Assembly: GCF_020567375.1 (NCBI RefSeq) | Contig: NZ_JAJBZM010000002.1 | Location: 915,529-979,528 of the forward strand | DNA: 64,000 bases | Direction: 5' to 3' | From: Janibacter melonis | GTDB taxonomy: Bacteria > Actinomycetota > Actinomycetes > Actinomycetales > Dermatophilaceae | In this document: positions 16,797-24,150 of the stretch, piece after piece | Numbering within the stretch: the stretch's first letter is position 1 | Layout: every line of letters starts with the position of its first letter | Notes under the pieces: model-generated | What the model was told of the DNA's origin: nothing | The model's input: the letters and a program-made list of their open reading frames with translations, nothing else | Database searches by the model: none | Program-made: the position numbers and the translations under genes

Positions 16797-18092
16797 GTGA
16801 CCCGACGGACCCCGACGACGACCCACTGGGTGCTCGCGGCTCTCGTCTTCGTCGCGCTCGCCGCCTGGCCGATCACGAAGTTCATGTTCCTCTTCCCGCA
16901 GGACCAGTGGCAGGTCGACATCCAGGTCTACCGCGAGGCGGGCATCTCCGTGCTCCAGGGCCGGCCGATCTACGAGCAGATGACCGACCCGCCGCAGCTG
17001 CTGCCCTTCACCTACCCGCCGGTCGCGGCGCTGCTCTCGGTACCGCTGGCCTTCGTCCCCTTCGCCGTCGCCGCCTGGTCGTGGACGATCCTGCAGCTCG
17101 CCGCCGACCTCGCCATCGCGTGGGTCGCCTGGTACCACCTGCGCGACCGGGCCGGGGCGTGGGCGCCGGTGCTCGTCGCCGCGGTGGCCGGGGCCTTCTT
17201 GTGGACCCAGCCGGTCGGCGACGGCATCCGCTTCGCGCAGATCAACGCCTTCCTCGTCCTCGCGATCCTGCTCGACCTCAAGCGGCCCAGGACGCGCCTG
17301 CTGCGCGCGGTCCCGCCCGGGGTGCTCGTCGGGCTCGCCATGGCGATCAAGCTGACGCCCGGCGTCTTCGTCATCCACTACCTCGTGTGCCGCCGCTGGC
17401 GCGAGGCCGCGACCGCGATCATCACCGCGACGCTCGTCTCCGTCGGGGCATGGATGATCCTGCCGCCGGCCTCCTTCGCCTTCTGGGGCGGGGCGCTGTC
17501 CGACCCCACGCGGCTCGGCCCCAACGACGGCTCGGCCAACCAGGCCTTCCGGGCGCTGCTGCTGCGCCGCGGCCTCGACGGCAGCGAGCTGCTCCTCGCC
17601 TGGGCGCCGTACCTCCTCGTCGTCGGCGTCGTCGTCTTCTGGCTTGGCCGTCGCGCCTACCAGCAGGGCGACTGGCTCATGGAGGCCGCGGTCATCGGGC
17701 TCGCAGGCTTCCTGCTCTCGCCGGTCTCGTGGGTGCACCACCTGCACTGGCTCATGGTGATCGTGCCGGCGATCCTCGGCGCCGCGGCCTGGCGCGACCG
17801 CCCGCGCGTCGTCGCGGCCGCGATCCCCTTCGCGTGGTTCGTGTGCACGATGCCCTTCTGGGGCGTGCTGTGGAAGCGGGAGGGGCGCGAGCCGGCCGTC
17901 GTCGGCGACGTCCTCGTCGAGGGCAACGTCATCGGCTCGCTCGTGATCCTCGGGCTCCTCGCCTGGGCGATCCACCGCACCGACGCCCTCGAGCCCCGCT
18001 CGCAGTCCGCGACGCCCGGTCGTCGCGGGCCCGCGACGACCGGGGCTCGCGGACCACGAGCGGGCGTCGGCGCAGACCGGGCCGAGGGCTAG
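16797..18092 (+). CDS. GT87 family mannosyltransferase-like membrane protein
   Basis: A 431-residue GT-C protein with about ten helices. The first extracellular loop carries the catalytic-type Asp in QVDIQVYREAG, then the family motif PFTYPPVAALL, and later AIKLTPGVFVIHYL and SPVSWVHHLHWL. GT87 (DUF2029) members include PimE and other polyprenol-phosphate-mannose-dependent alpha-1,2-mannosyltransferases. The start is GTG at 16797, divergent from the AP-like gene. The last 30 residues are encoded by a nested 70-bp palindrome and are hydrophilic, low-complexity and probably dispensable. Confidence 0.87.
   Translation: MTRRTPTTTHWVLAALVFVALAAWPITKFMFLFPQDQWQVDIQVYREAGISVLQGRPIYEQMTDPPQLLPFTYPPVAALLSVPLAFVPFAVAAWSWTILQLAADLAIAWVAWYHLRDRAGAWAPVLVAAVAGAFLWTQPVGDGIRFAQINAFLVLAILLDLKRPRTRLLRAVPPGVLVGLAMAIKLTPGVFVIHYLVCRRWREAATAIITATLVSVGAWMILPPASFAFWGGALSDPTRLGPNDGSANQAFRALLLRRGLDGSELLLAWAPYLLVVGVVVFWLGRRAYQQGDWLMEAAVIGLAGFLLSPVSWVHHLHWLMVIVPAILGAAAWRDRPRVVAAAIPFAWFVCTMPFWGVLWKREGREPAVVGDVLVEGNVIGSLVILGLLAWAIHRTDALEPRSQSATPGRRGPATTGARGPRAGVGADRAEG
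17995..18064. repeat. Nested palindrome in the 3-prime end of the GT87 gene
   Basis: The inner part is a perfect 30-bp palindrome without spacer (18015-18044). The outer arms 17995-18010 and 18049-18064 pair at 14 of 16 positions. The whole structure is translated as the tail of the GT87 protein. It could be a mobile palindromic repeat, a terminator for the operon, or both. Confidence 0.75.
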
Positions 18093-18095
18093 GGT
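18090..18095 (+). promoter_or_regulatory. -10 element of a leaderless gene
   Basis: TAGGGT overlaps the stop of the GT87 gene and ends seven bases before the GTG at 18103. No Shine-Dalgarno is present in between. Confidence 0.5.
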
Positions 18096-18102
18096 CGCAG
18101 CC

Positions 18103-18507
18103 GTGCTCCTCTCCGTCGTCGCGCTCGTCGTCGCGGTCCTCGCCGTGCTGCTCGCGCTCGGCCTGGCCCGTCAGCTCGGCGTCCTGCGCCGACGCCTCGC
18201 CAACGTCGAGCGCAGCTCCCCGATCGGCGACGCCGACGCCCGTCGTCTGCGCGCCGAGGTCGACGCCGCGCTGAGCCGGGTCGCGGTCGTGCGCTACGAC
18301 GCCTTCGGCGACATGGGCGGGCGGCTCTCCTTCTCCGCCGCGCTCCTCGACGGGCAGGGCGACGGCCTCGTCCTCACCTCGATCCACGGCCGCGGCGAGT
18401 CGCGGACCTACGCGAAGGGGGTCACCGGCGGCGAGTCCGAGACGACCCTCACCCCCGAGGAGCGCCAGGCCGTCGCCGCTGCGCGGGCCGGGTCGCCGAC
18501 CGCCTGA
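18103..18507 (+). CDS. DUF4446 family protein
   Basis: A 134-residue protein with one N-terminal membrane helix (about 2-24) and a coiled segment. The conserved DUF4446 core follows: VAVVRYDAFGDMGGRLSFSA, LTSIHGRGESRTYAKGV, and a C-terminal LTPEERQAVAAA. Family function is unknown, and members often sit near spo0J/parB or envelope genes. The GTG at 18103 appears leaderless. Confidence 0.88.
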   Translation: MLLSVVALVVAVLAVLLALGLARQLGVLRRRLANVERSSPIGDADARRLRAEVDAALSRVAVVRYDAFGDMGGRLSFSAALLDGQGDGLVLTSIHGRGESRTYAKGVTGGESETTLTPEERQAVAAARAGSPTA

Positions 18508-18611
18508 GCGGCGCCGTCGTCCACCGTCATGCCGAGGAGCGGGACCGCGTGGCCGCCGCCGGCGCCTCTGGGCGAGACTGGCGCTGACCGGCAGGACCGC
18601 TAGGAGGACAC

Positions 18612-19538
18612 GTGACGCGCTTCGGCTACCTCGGGCCCGAGGGCACCTTCACCCAGATGGCGCTGCTGTCGTGGCGACCCGCGACGAGCGCCGAGCACGT
18701 CCCCTTCGGGTCCGTCGACGCCGCCCTCACCGCGGTGCGCGAGCGCGAGATCGACGCGGCCGTCGTGCCCATCGAGAACTCCGTCGAAGGGGGAGTGAGC
18801 GCCACCCTCGACGCGCTCGCCTCGGGTGCGCCGCTGAGCGTCACCGGCGAGGTCCTCGTGCCGATCACCTTCGTCATCGCCGCCCGTGAGGGCGTCGAGC
18901 TCGCCGACGTGCGCGCCATCGGCACGCACTCGCACGCGTGGGCTCAGGTGCGCGGGTGGGCCCAGCAGCACGCCCCCGAGGCGGGCTACGTCGCGACCCT
19001 GTCGACCGCGTCGGCCGCCGCCGACCTCGCGGCGGGGGGCGCCCCCTTCGACGCCGCCGTGTGCGCCCCCGTGGCCGCTCACAACCACGGCCTGCAGGTG
19101 CTCGCCCACGACATCGGCGACCTGTCCTCGGCGGTGACGCGCTTCGTCGTCGTCTCGCGTCCCGAGTGGCTGCCGACGCCGACCGGCTTCGACAAGACGA
19201 CGGTCGTGCTCTACCAGCGCAGCGACCGCGCGGGTGGTCTGCTCGAGCTGCTCGAGCAGCTCGCCGCCCGCGGGATCAACATGACCCGGCTCGAGTCGCG
19301 CCCGACGAAGGAGTCGATGGGGTCGTACTGCTTCTCCATCGACCTCGAGGGGCACGTCGCGGACGCCCGTGTCGGCGAGGCGCTCATGAGCCTGCACCGC
19401 GTGTGCGCCGAGGTCCGCTTCGTCGGCTCCTACCCGGCGGCGAACGGCCAGGCGGTCTCCGTCGACCCGCTGACCTCCGACACCGCCTTCGCCGAGGCGT
19501 CGAGCTGGCTGGAGTCGCTGCGCCACCCCGGTCGGTGA
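18612..19538 (+). CDS. pheA: Prephenate dehydratase
   Basis: A 308-residue cytosolic enzyme converting prephenate to phenylpyruvate, the last committed step before phenylalanine transamination. The periplasmic-binding-like catalytic domain (about 1-185) has YLGPEGTFTQMAL, VPIENSVEGGVSATLDAL and the catalytic VTRFVVV. A C-terminal ACT domain (about 198-280) has GLLELLEQLAARGINMTRLE and ESMGSYCFSIDLEGH, which gives phenylalanine feedback control. The GTG start has TAGGAGGAC at 18601-18609. Its stop overlaps the next gene by four bases. Confidence 0.97.
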   Translation: MTRFGYLGPEGTFTQMALLSWRPATSAEHVPFGSVDAALTAVREREIDAAVVPIENSVEGGVSATLDALASGAPLSVTGEVLVPITFVIAAREGVELADVRAIGTHSHAWAQVRGWAQQHAPEAGYVATLSTASAAADLAAGGAPFDAAVCAPVAAHNHGLQVLAHDIGDLSSAVTRFVVVSRPEWLPTPTGFDKTTVVLYQRSDRAGGLLELLEQLAARGINMTRLESRPTKESMGSYCFSIDLEGHVADARVGEALMSLHRVCAEVRFVGSYPAANGQAVSVDPLTSDTAFAEASSWLESLRHPGR

Positions 19539-20089
19539 GGCGGGCCTGGGCGCTCGTCGCCCTCGTGGCGGCAGGGCTCGCGGTGCTCACGCTGCTCGCG
19601 GCGGCGGCCGCCGACCTGCTCGACGGGCACCCAGCCGCCCGGGTGGTCCTCGTGCTCGCCAACGCCGGGTCGGTGTGGGCCGGTCAGGCGGTGCTCGCCG
19701 GCTGGCTCGTGCGGCGCCCGTGGGCTGCCGCCCTGGCGGGCCCGCTCGTCGGGCTGCTCTCGCTGGTGACCTACTACGTGCTCGGGGCGCTCACGGGGCT
19801 CACCCCGTGGTCCGGCCTCGCCGACAACCTCGGGTGGCTCGTCGCCGCGGCGCTCGCCGGGGTGCCGCTCGGGCTCGTCGGCGCGCTCGCCCGGCGCCGT
19901 GACGGCCTCGGCGCGCTCGCCCGGCTCGTCGTGCCCGCCGGGGTGGTCCTCGAGCCGCTCGCGCGGGGGTGGCTCGGCCACGGTGAGCTCGGGGGCGGGC
20001 CCCGCGGCGTGGCAGGCCTGGTGCTGGTCGTCGCCGGTCTCGCCGGCGGCGCCCTCGTGGTTCGAAGAAGGATCGTCACCTCGAGGTGA
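19535..20089 (+). CDS. Hypothetical membrane protein, coupled to pheA
   Basis: A 184-residue protein with about six hydrophobic helices. No family motif is recognised beyond the general look of small actinobacterial integral membrane proteins (DUF6518-like is possible). The GTG at 19535 overlaps the pheA stop, so translation is coupled. The last codons, including the stop at 20087-20089, lie inside a 42-bp perfect palindrome; the final residues VVRRRIVTSR are therefore terminator-encoded. Confidence 0.7.
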   Translation: MRRAWALVALVAAGLAVLTLLAAAAADLLDGHPAARVVLVLANAGSVWAGQAVLAGWLVRRPWAAALAGPLVGLLSLVTYYVLGALTGLTPWSGLADNLGWLVAAALAGVPLGLVGALARRRDGLGALARLVVPAGVVLEPLARGWLGHGELGGGPRGVAGLVLVVAGLAGGALVVRRRIVTSR

Positions 20090-20103
20090 CGATCCTTCTT
20101 CGA
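20062..20103. terminator. 42-bp perfect palindrome, terminator overlapping a stop codon
   Basis: The sequence from 20062 to 20103 equals its own reverse complement over all 42 bases with no spacer. The right arm ends CCTTCTTCG, giving a short pyrimidine tail. It encloses the stop codon of the preceding gene and precedes the CoA-transferase gene by 43 bases. A Rho-independent terminator is the simplest reading. Confidence 0.8.
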
Positions 20104-20146
20104 CCGGACCTGCGCCGGACGGCGGGGGATCGGCGACGATGACGCC

Positions 20147-20983
20147 ATGACCGCTGCCCACCGCCCGCTCGACGGCGTCCGTGTCGTCTCCCTCGCCGTC
20201 AACCTCCCCGGCCCGCTCGCCGCTGCCCGGCTGACCTCGATGGGCGCCGCGGTGACGAAGGTCGAGCCCCCGACGGGCGACCCCCTCGGCCTCGTCGCGC
20301 CCACCTGGTACACCGAGCTCGTCGGTGGCCAGGAGGTCGTCCGGCTCGACCTCAAGGACCCTGCTGACCGGGCGGCCCTCGAGGACCGGCTCGCCGGTGT
20401 CGACGTCCTGCTCACCTCGATGCGCCCCTCGGCGCTGGAGCGGCTCGGCCTGCCCGAGAGCGTCGAGCGCCACGGCCTGCTCCTCGTCGAGGTCGTCGGC
20501 TACGACGGGGACCGCGCCGAGGAGGCCGGGCACGACCTCACCTACCAGGCCTCGCGCGGCATGGTCGCGCCGCCCACGATGCCCCTCGTGCCGATGGTCG
20601 ACGTGCTGGGCTCCGAGCGAGCGGTGTCGGCGACGCTCGCCGGGCTGCGGGTGCGCGCGAGCCTCGGCGGGGCCGTGCGCGAGCGGGTCGTGCTCGACGA
20701 GGTCGCCGACGCCGCCGCGGCCTCGCTGCGCCACGGGCTCACCGGCCCGGGCGCCGTCCTCGGCGGCGCGCTGCCGGGGTACGCGATCTACGCGACCTCG
20801 GACGGGCACGTCGCGGTGGGGGCGATCGAGCCCCACTTCGCCGCCCGTCTCGCCGAGCACGTCGGCTCGACGAGGGCGGAGCTCGAGACGGCCTTCGCGT
20901 CGCGGCCGAGCGCCCACTGGGAGCAGCTCGGCCGCGAGCACGACGTACCGGTCGTCGTCGTGCGCGACCCTGGCTCGGCCTAG
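20147..20983 (+). CDS. Short CaiB/BaiF family III CoA-transferase-like protein
   Basis: A 278-residue protein, well short of the usual 380-430. The N-terminal region has LDGVRVVSLAVNLPGPLAAARL and VEPPTGDPL, as in alpha-methylacyl-CoA racemases. GHDLTYQASRGMV is followed by the segment with the catalytic Asp, PMVDVLGSERAVSATLAGL. The C-terminal domain is condensed and ends soon after GYAIYATSDGHVAVGAIEPHF. Either a compact family member or a degenerate one; the retained Asp favours activity. The ATG at 20147 follows the palindromic terminator. Its stop shares bases with the convergent ATP-grasp gene (CTAG at 20980-20983). Confidence 0.8.
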   Translation: MTAAHRPLDGVRVVSLAVNLPGPLAAARLTSMGAAVTKVEPPTGDPLGLVAPTWYTELVGGQEVVRLDLKDPADRAALEDRLAGVDVLLTSMRPSALERLGLPESVERHGLLLVEVVGYDGDRAEEAGHDLTYQASRGMVAPPTMPLVPMVDVLGSERAVSATLAGLRVRASLGGAVRERVVLDEVADAAAASLRHGLTGPGAVLGGALPGYAIYATSDGHVAVGAIEPHFAARLAEHVGSTRAELETAFASRPSAHWEQLGREHDVPVVVVRDPGSA

Positions 20984-22020
20984 AGCGTCGCGAGCCGCAC
21001 GTTCGGGATGTCGCTGTAGTGCCGGCGCACGCTCACCTTGCGCTCGAGGTCCTCGATGACCCGCGGCACGAAGTCGATGCCGTAGAGCTGCTCGCACGAG
21101 CCGAAGCCCCCGGGGCTGAAGACGTTGACCTCCATGAGCTTGTCGCCGACGATGTCGAGCCCGACGAGCGTCATGCCGTCGGCGATGAGCTTGGGCCGCA
21201 CGGCCTCGACCATCTCGAGCATGTCGTCGGTGATCTTCACCTTCTGCGCCTTGCCGCCGGTCGACATGTTCGAGCGCAGGTCGTCGCTCTGGCTCACCCG
21301 ACGGAAGGCAGCGACCTGTCCGTCGACCTCGAGCGGACGGCCGTTCATGACGAACATCCGGATGTCGCCGTCCTTGGCCTCGGGCAGGTACTCCTGGGTG
21401 ACGACGTAGCCGTCGCGCGAGATCGCCTCGATGATCTGGCTGAGGTTCGGCGACTCCTTGCTGTTGACGAGGAAGACCCCGCTGCCGCCGGAGCCCTGCA
21501 GCGGCTTGAGCACCGCGCGCCCCCCGAGGTCGGCGACGAACTGCTCGATCATCTCCTCGTCGCGGCAGATGAGGGTGCGCGGTCGCACGATCTCGGGGAA
21601 GTGCTGGAAGTAGGCCTTGCTCAGCGCGTTGGCCAGCGACGTCGGGTCGTTGACGACGAGCACGCCGGCGGCGGCGAAGAGCTGCCCGAAGGCGACGCCC
21701 GCGTTGCCGGCCCACGGGTTCTCCTCCGCGTCGTCGGCGGGGTCGAAGCGCAGCATGACGACGTCGAACTCGTCGACCCGCAGGCGCTGCTCGACGTCGG
21801 GCTTCTGCACGTCGGCGAGGTAGCGCTCGAGCGACTTGTAGCTCTTGGAGGACGCGGTGCGCGCCCGCGCGGACAGCGAGCCGTCCGCCTCGTAGGCGAA
21901 GTCCCCGATCCCCATGTGGTACGCCTCGTGGCCCATCCGGTGGGCGGTCATCGCGAGGCGGGTCGTCGTGTAGACGGACTTCTCGGTCGCGACGTCGTTG
22001 ACGACGAAGCCGATCTTCAT
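20980..22020 (-). CDS. Glutathione-synthetase-like ATP-grasp ligase
   Basis: A 346-residue protein. A pre-ATP-grasp Rossmann-like half (MKIGFVVNDVATEKSVYTTT, about 1-125) leads into an ATP-grasp domain. This has AVLKPLQGSGGSGVFLV as the P-loop, VTQEYLPEAKDGDIRMFVMNG, and the metal-binding LMEVNVFSPGGFGSCEQLYG. This is the GshB fold, but actinomycetes generally use mycothiol rather than glutathione. No gamma-glutamylcysteine ligase is adjacent. It is last in a three-gene operon with the QEGLA peptidase and the N-formylglutamate-amidohydrolase-like protein, overlapping the former by four bases. It probably ligates an amino acid or peptide; the substrate is unknown. Confidence 0.85.
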   Translation of the reverse strand: MKIGFVVNDVATEKSVYTTTRLAMTAHRMGHEAYHMGIGDFAYEADGSLSARARTASSKSYKSLERYLADVQKPDVEQRLRVDEFDVVMLRFDPADDAEENPWAGNAGVAFGQLFAAAGVLVVNDPTSLANALSKAYFQHFPEIVRPRTLICRDEEMIEQFVADLGGRAVLKPLQGSGGSGVFLVNSKESPNLSQIIEAISRDGYVVTQEYLPEAKDGDIRMFVMNGRPLEVDGQVAAFRRVSQSDDLRSNMSTGGKAQKVKITDDMLEMVEAVRPKLIADGMTLVGLDIVGDKLMEVNVFSPGGFGSCEQLYGIDFVPRVIEDLERKVSVRRHYSDIPNVRLATL

Positions 22021-23249
22021 GGGGTCTCCTTCGACGGGGGGTCGGTCGGGTCCGCGGACGGGGGTGGGCCCGCGGGCGTGCAGATGGCGGCGACGTCGTC
22101 GGCCTGGTCGGCGGCGTCGGTCAGACGGTCCGCGGCGGCGGGGTCGGCGAGCCACCGCGGCATGATGCGCGGCGGCCCGAGGACGCCGTCCTCGGCCAGT
22201 GAGCGCACGAGCGGCAGGTCGTCGAGCGAGAACTTGCCGAGCCACAGGTGCTCGAGCGACCCGCCGTCGCGCAGGTGCGCGAGCAGGTCGACGAGACCGC
22301 GCAGGTAGATCGCGTCCTTCGTCAGCCCGCCGCAGCGGTAGGCACGCATCGTCGTCGTGAAGGCGCTGGCCTCCGGGAAGCCCTCGTCGACGAGCCCGCG
22401 CCAGGCGTCGACGAAGCTCGCGCCGCTGCTCATCCGGTGCACGGTGACGACGCGGGCGGCGAGCTGGCGCAGCCGGAAGGGGGTGAGCCCGCCGCAGCCG
22501 ATCTCGGCGAGCACGGCCAGCCCCTCCTGGGTCTCGTCATACCCGGCGAGACCGGTGCCGAGCACCTGGACCGGCTGCGCCGAGCCGTTGACCTGGGTGA
22601 CGAGGTGCGTGCCCACCTCGTGCTGGATGAGCGCGTCGGCGCGGGCGCGCTGCACCGCCGAGTCCGGGTCGACGAGCAGGGTGTTGCCGCTCACCATGAT
22701 CCCGTTGACCTCGTCACGGATCTCGGCGTGCATGTCGACCTCGGGGTCGAGCTGCGCGTAGTGGTCGATCTCGGCCTGGGCGAGCTCGAGGAACTCCTGC
22801 GCGGTGAGGGACTCCCCCTTCGCCTCGGGCCGCGGGACGGCCTCGAGGACGTGCTCGGCCTGGGCACGAAGGGAGGGCGAGGCCGACCCGTAGAGCTCGG
22901 TGCTCAGGGCGCGGAAGTCCTCGCTGTCACGGGCCCGCAGCATGTCGAGCTGGAGCCCCAGCTCGCGCTGCTTGGCGCGCAGCAGGGTCGCCAGGGTCGG
23001 GTCCTCGACGGAGGAGACGACGACGTTGTCGACGACCTGGCGCAGCACCTCGGGGTCGGCCTCGAGCTCGCGGTAGACGAAGACCGGGTCGTGCACGCGA
23101 CCGGCGACGAAGTCGGCCTTGATCTCGTCGGAGTTCACCGGGGTGATGTCGAGCAGGAAGCGCATCGAGCCCGACATCTGCGCCAGGGCGTGGTCGACGG
23201 CGAGGTCGGCGACCGAGACCCGGCGCAGCGCGGGCGCGTCCTCGCTCAC
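22017..23249 (-). CDS. QEGLA-motif metallopeptidase (DUF1704, MATCAP-like)
   Basis: A 410-residue protein of the family annotated as flavohemoglobin expression-modulating QEGLA motif protein. The zinc site is visible as H210-E211-x3-H215 (HEVGTH), with the third ligand Glu242 in DETQEGLAVLAE. The eukaryotic relatives MATCAP/KIAA0895L are tyrosine carboxypeptidases, so carboxypeptidase or transpeptidase chemistry is plausible. The GTG at 23249 overlaps the upstream gene by four bases, and the downstream ATP-grasp gene overlaps by four. The set looks like a peptide synthesis-and-trimming unit (inference). Confidence 0.88.
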   Translation of the reverse strand: MSEDAPALRRVSVADLAVDHALAQMSGSMRFLLDITPVNSDEIKADFVAGRVHDPVFVYRELEADPEVLRQVVDNVVVSSVEDPTLATLLRAKQRELGLQLDMLRARDSEDFRALSTELYGSASPSLRAQAEHVLEAVPRPEAKGESLTAQEFLELAQAEIDHYAQLDPEVDMHAEIRDEVNGIMVSGNTLLVDPDSAVQRARADALIQHEVGTHLVTQVNGSAQPVQVLGTGLAGYDETQEGLAVLAEIGCGGLTPFRLRQLAARVVTVHRMSSGASFVDAWRGLVDEGFPEASAFTTTMRAYRCGGLTKDAIYLRGLVDLLAHLRDGGSLEHLWLGKFSLDDLPLVRSLAEDGVLGPPRIMPRWLADPAAADRLTDAADQADDVAAICTPAGPPPSADPTDPPSKETP

Positions 23250-24079
23250 AGCTCGGTGCCCCGCCCGGTGATCCGGTCGAGCGCGGCGAGCACCGGCTCG
23301 TAGGTGTCGGCGAGCGCCGCGGCGATGCGGCTCACGGCCTCGTCGTCGGGCTGGCCGCTCCACTCGTCCATGTAGGTCTTCTTCATCTCGATGGCCAGGA
23401 CGATGCCGGTGTCGGGGTAGCGCGAGTGGACCCACTGGGCCAGGCCGCGGCCGACGAACTTGACGTTCTCGCGCACGTCGCGCTGCTCGCGCGGGCCGTG
23501 GATGGTCGTCCACGACGTCGAGAAGGAGTCGATGAAGGCGTCGACGACCCGCCCCCAGCGCTCGCGGTCCAGCGAGCCGGTCCCGACGTTGACCTCGGGG
23601 TTGTCGTCGGGGTCGGCCGGCGGTGCGCCGGAGCCGTCCCGGCGGTGGTTGTAGGAGTGCACGTCGTAGACGACGAAGGGGCCGCGGGCGGAGATCTCGT
23701 CGAGGTGGGTGGCCAGGGTGGAGTAGAAGTCGTCGTAGACCTCGAGCGAGCGCTGCGCGATCGCGTCGTCGAGCGGGTGCTCGCGCCAGACCTCGAGGCC
23801 CCAGCAGTCGTCCGGCTCACGGTAGACGGCCTCCTCGCGCACGCGGTTGAGGTCGACCTCGAAGCGGGAGCGGTGGGCGACGACCCGCGCGGGCAGGTGG
23901 GCGATGAAGCGGTCCGTGCACGGGTCCTCCTCGCGCAGACGCACCTCCTCGTCGAGGACCATCTCCTGCGCGACCTCGGGCCGCAGGTCGTGCCCGGCGT
24001 GGACCGCCGTCGCGACGAGCTGACCACCGAGGTCACCGAGGACGCTGAAGGCGGGCGTGTGCTCTGCCTGATCCGTCAT
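23246..24079 (-). CDS. N-formylglutamate amidohydrolase family protein
   Basis: A 277-residue hydrolase of the zinc-dependent FGase family. Recognisable pieces are TAVHAGHDLRPEV, PCTDRFIAHLPARVVAHRSR, FEVDLNRVRE, VVYDVHSYNHRRDG and IVLAIEMKKTYMDEW. They supply the His/Glu/Asp ligands and the arginine that binds a carboxylate. Canonical FGases act in histidine catabolism, but no hut gene is nearby. It leads an operon with the QEGLA metallopeptidase and a GshB-like ligase, suggesting a different glutamate- or aspartate-amide substrate. Confidence 0.87.
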   Translation of the reverse strand: MTDQAEHTPAFSVLGDLGGQLVATAVHAGHDLRPEVAQEMVLDEEVRLREEDPCTDRFIAHLPARVVAHRSRFEVDLNRVREEAVYREPDDCWGLEVWREHPLDDAIAQRSLEVYDDFYSTLATHLDEISARGPFVVYDVHSYNHRRDGSGAPPADPDDNPEVNVGTGSLDRERWGRVVDAFIDSFSTSWTTIHGPREQRDVRENVKFVGRGLAQWVHSRYPDTGIVLAIEMKKTYMDEWSGQPDDEAVSRIAAALADTYEPVLAALDRITGRGTEL

Positions 24080-24150
24080 GCCCCTGGTCTACCGGACATG
24101 GCCCGCTCAGCCCGCGTCGTCGTCCAGTCAATCCGAGCCGGTTCGAGGCG

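Noticed and set aside
20980-22020. Calling the ATP-grasp protein gshB (glutathione synthetase)
   Set aside because: No gshA is nearby, the lineage normally uses mycothiol, and the operon partners are unrelated to glutathione synthesis.
23246-24079. Assigning the FGase-like gene to histidine degradation
   Set aside because: No hutH, hutU, hutI or hutF gene lies in the window, and the operon context is different.
24120-24150. GGTTCGA-containing stretch considered as a tRNA T-arm
   Set aside because: No matching acceptor, D or anticodon stems could be built around it.
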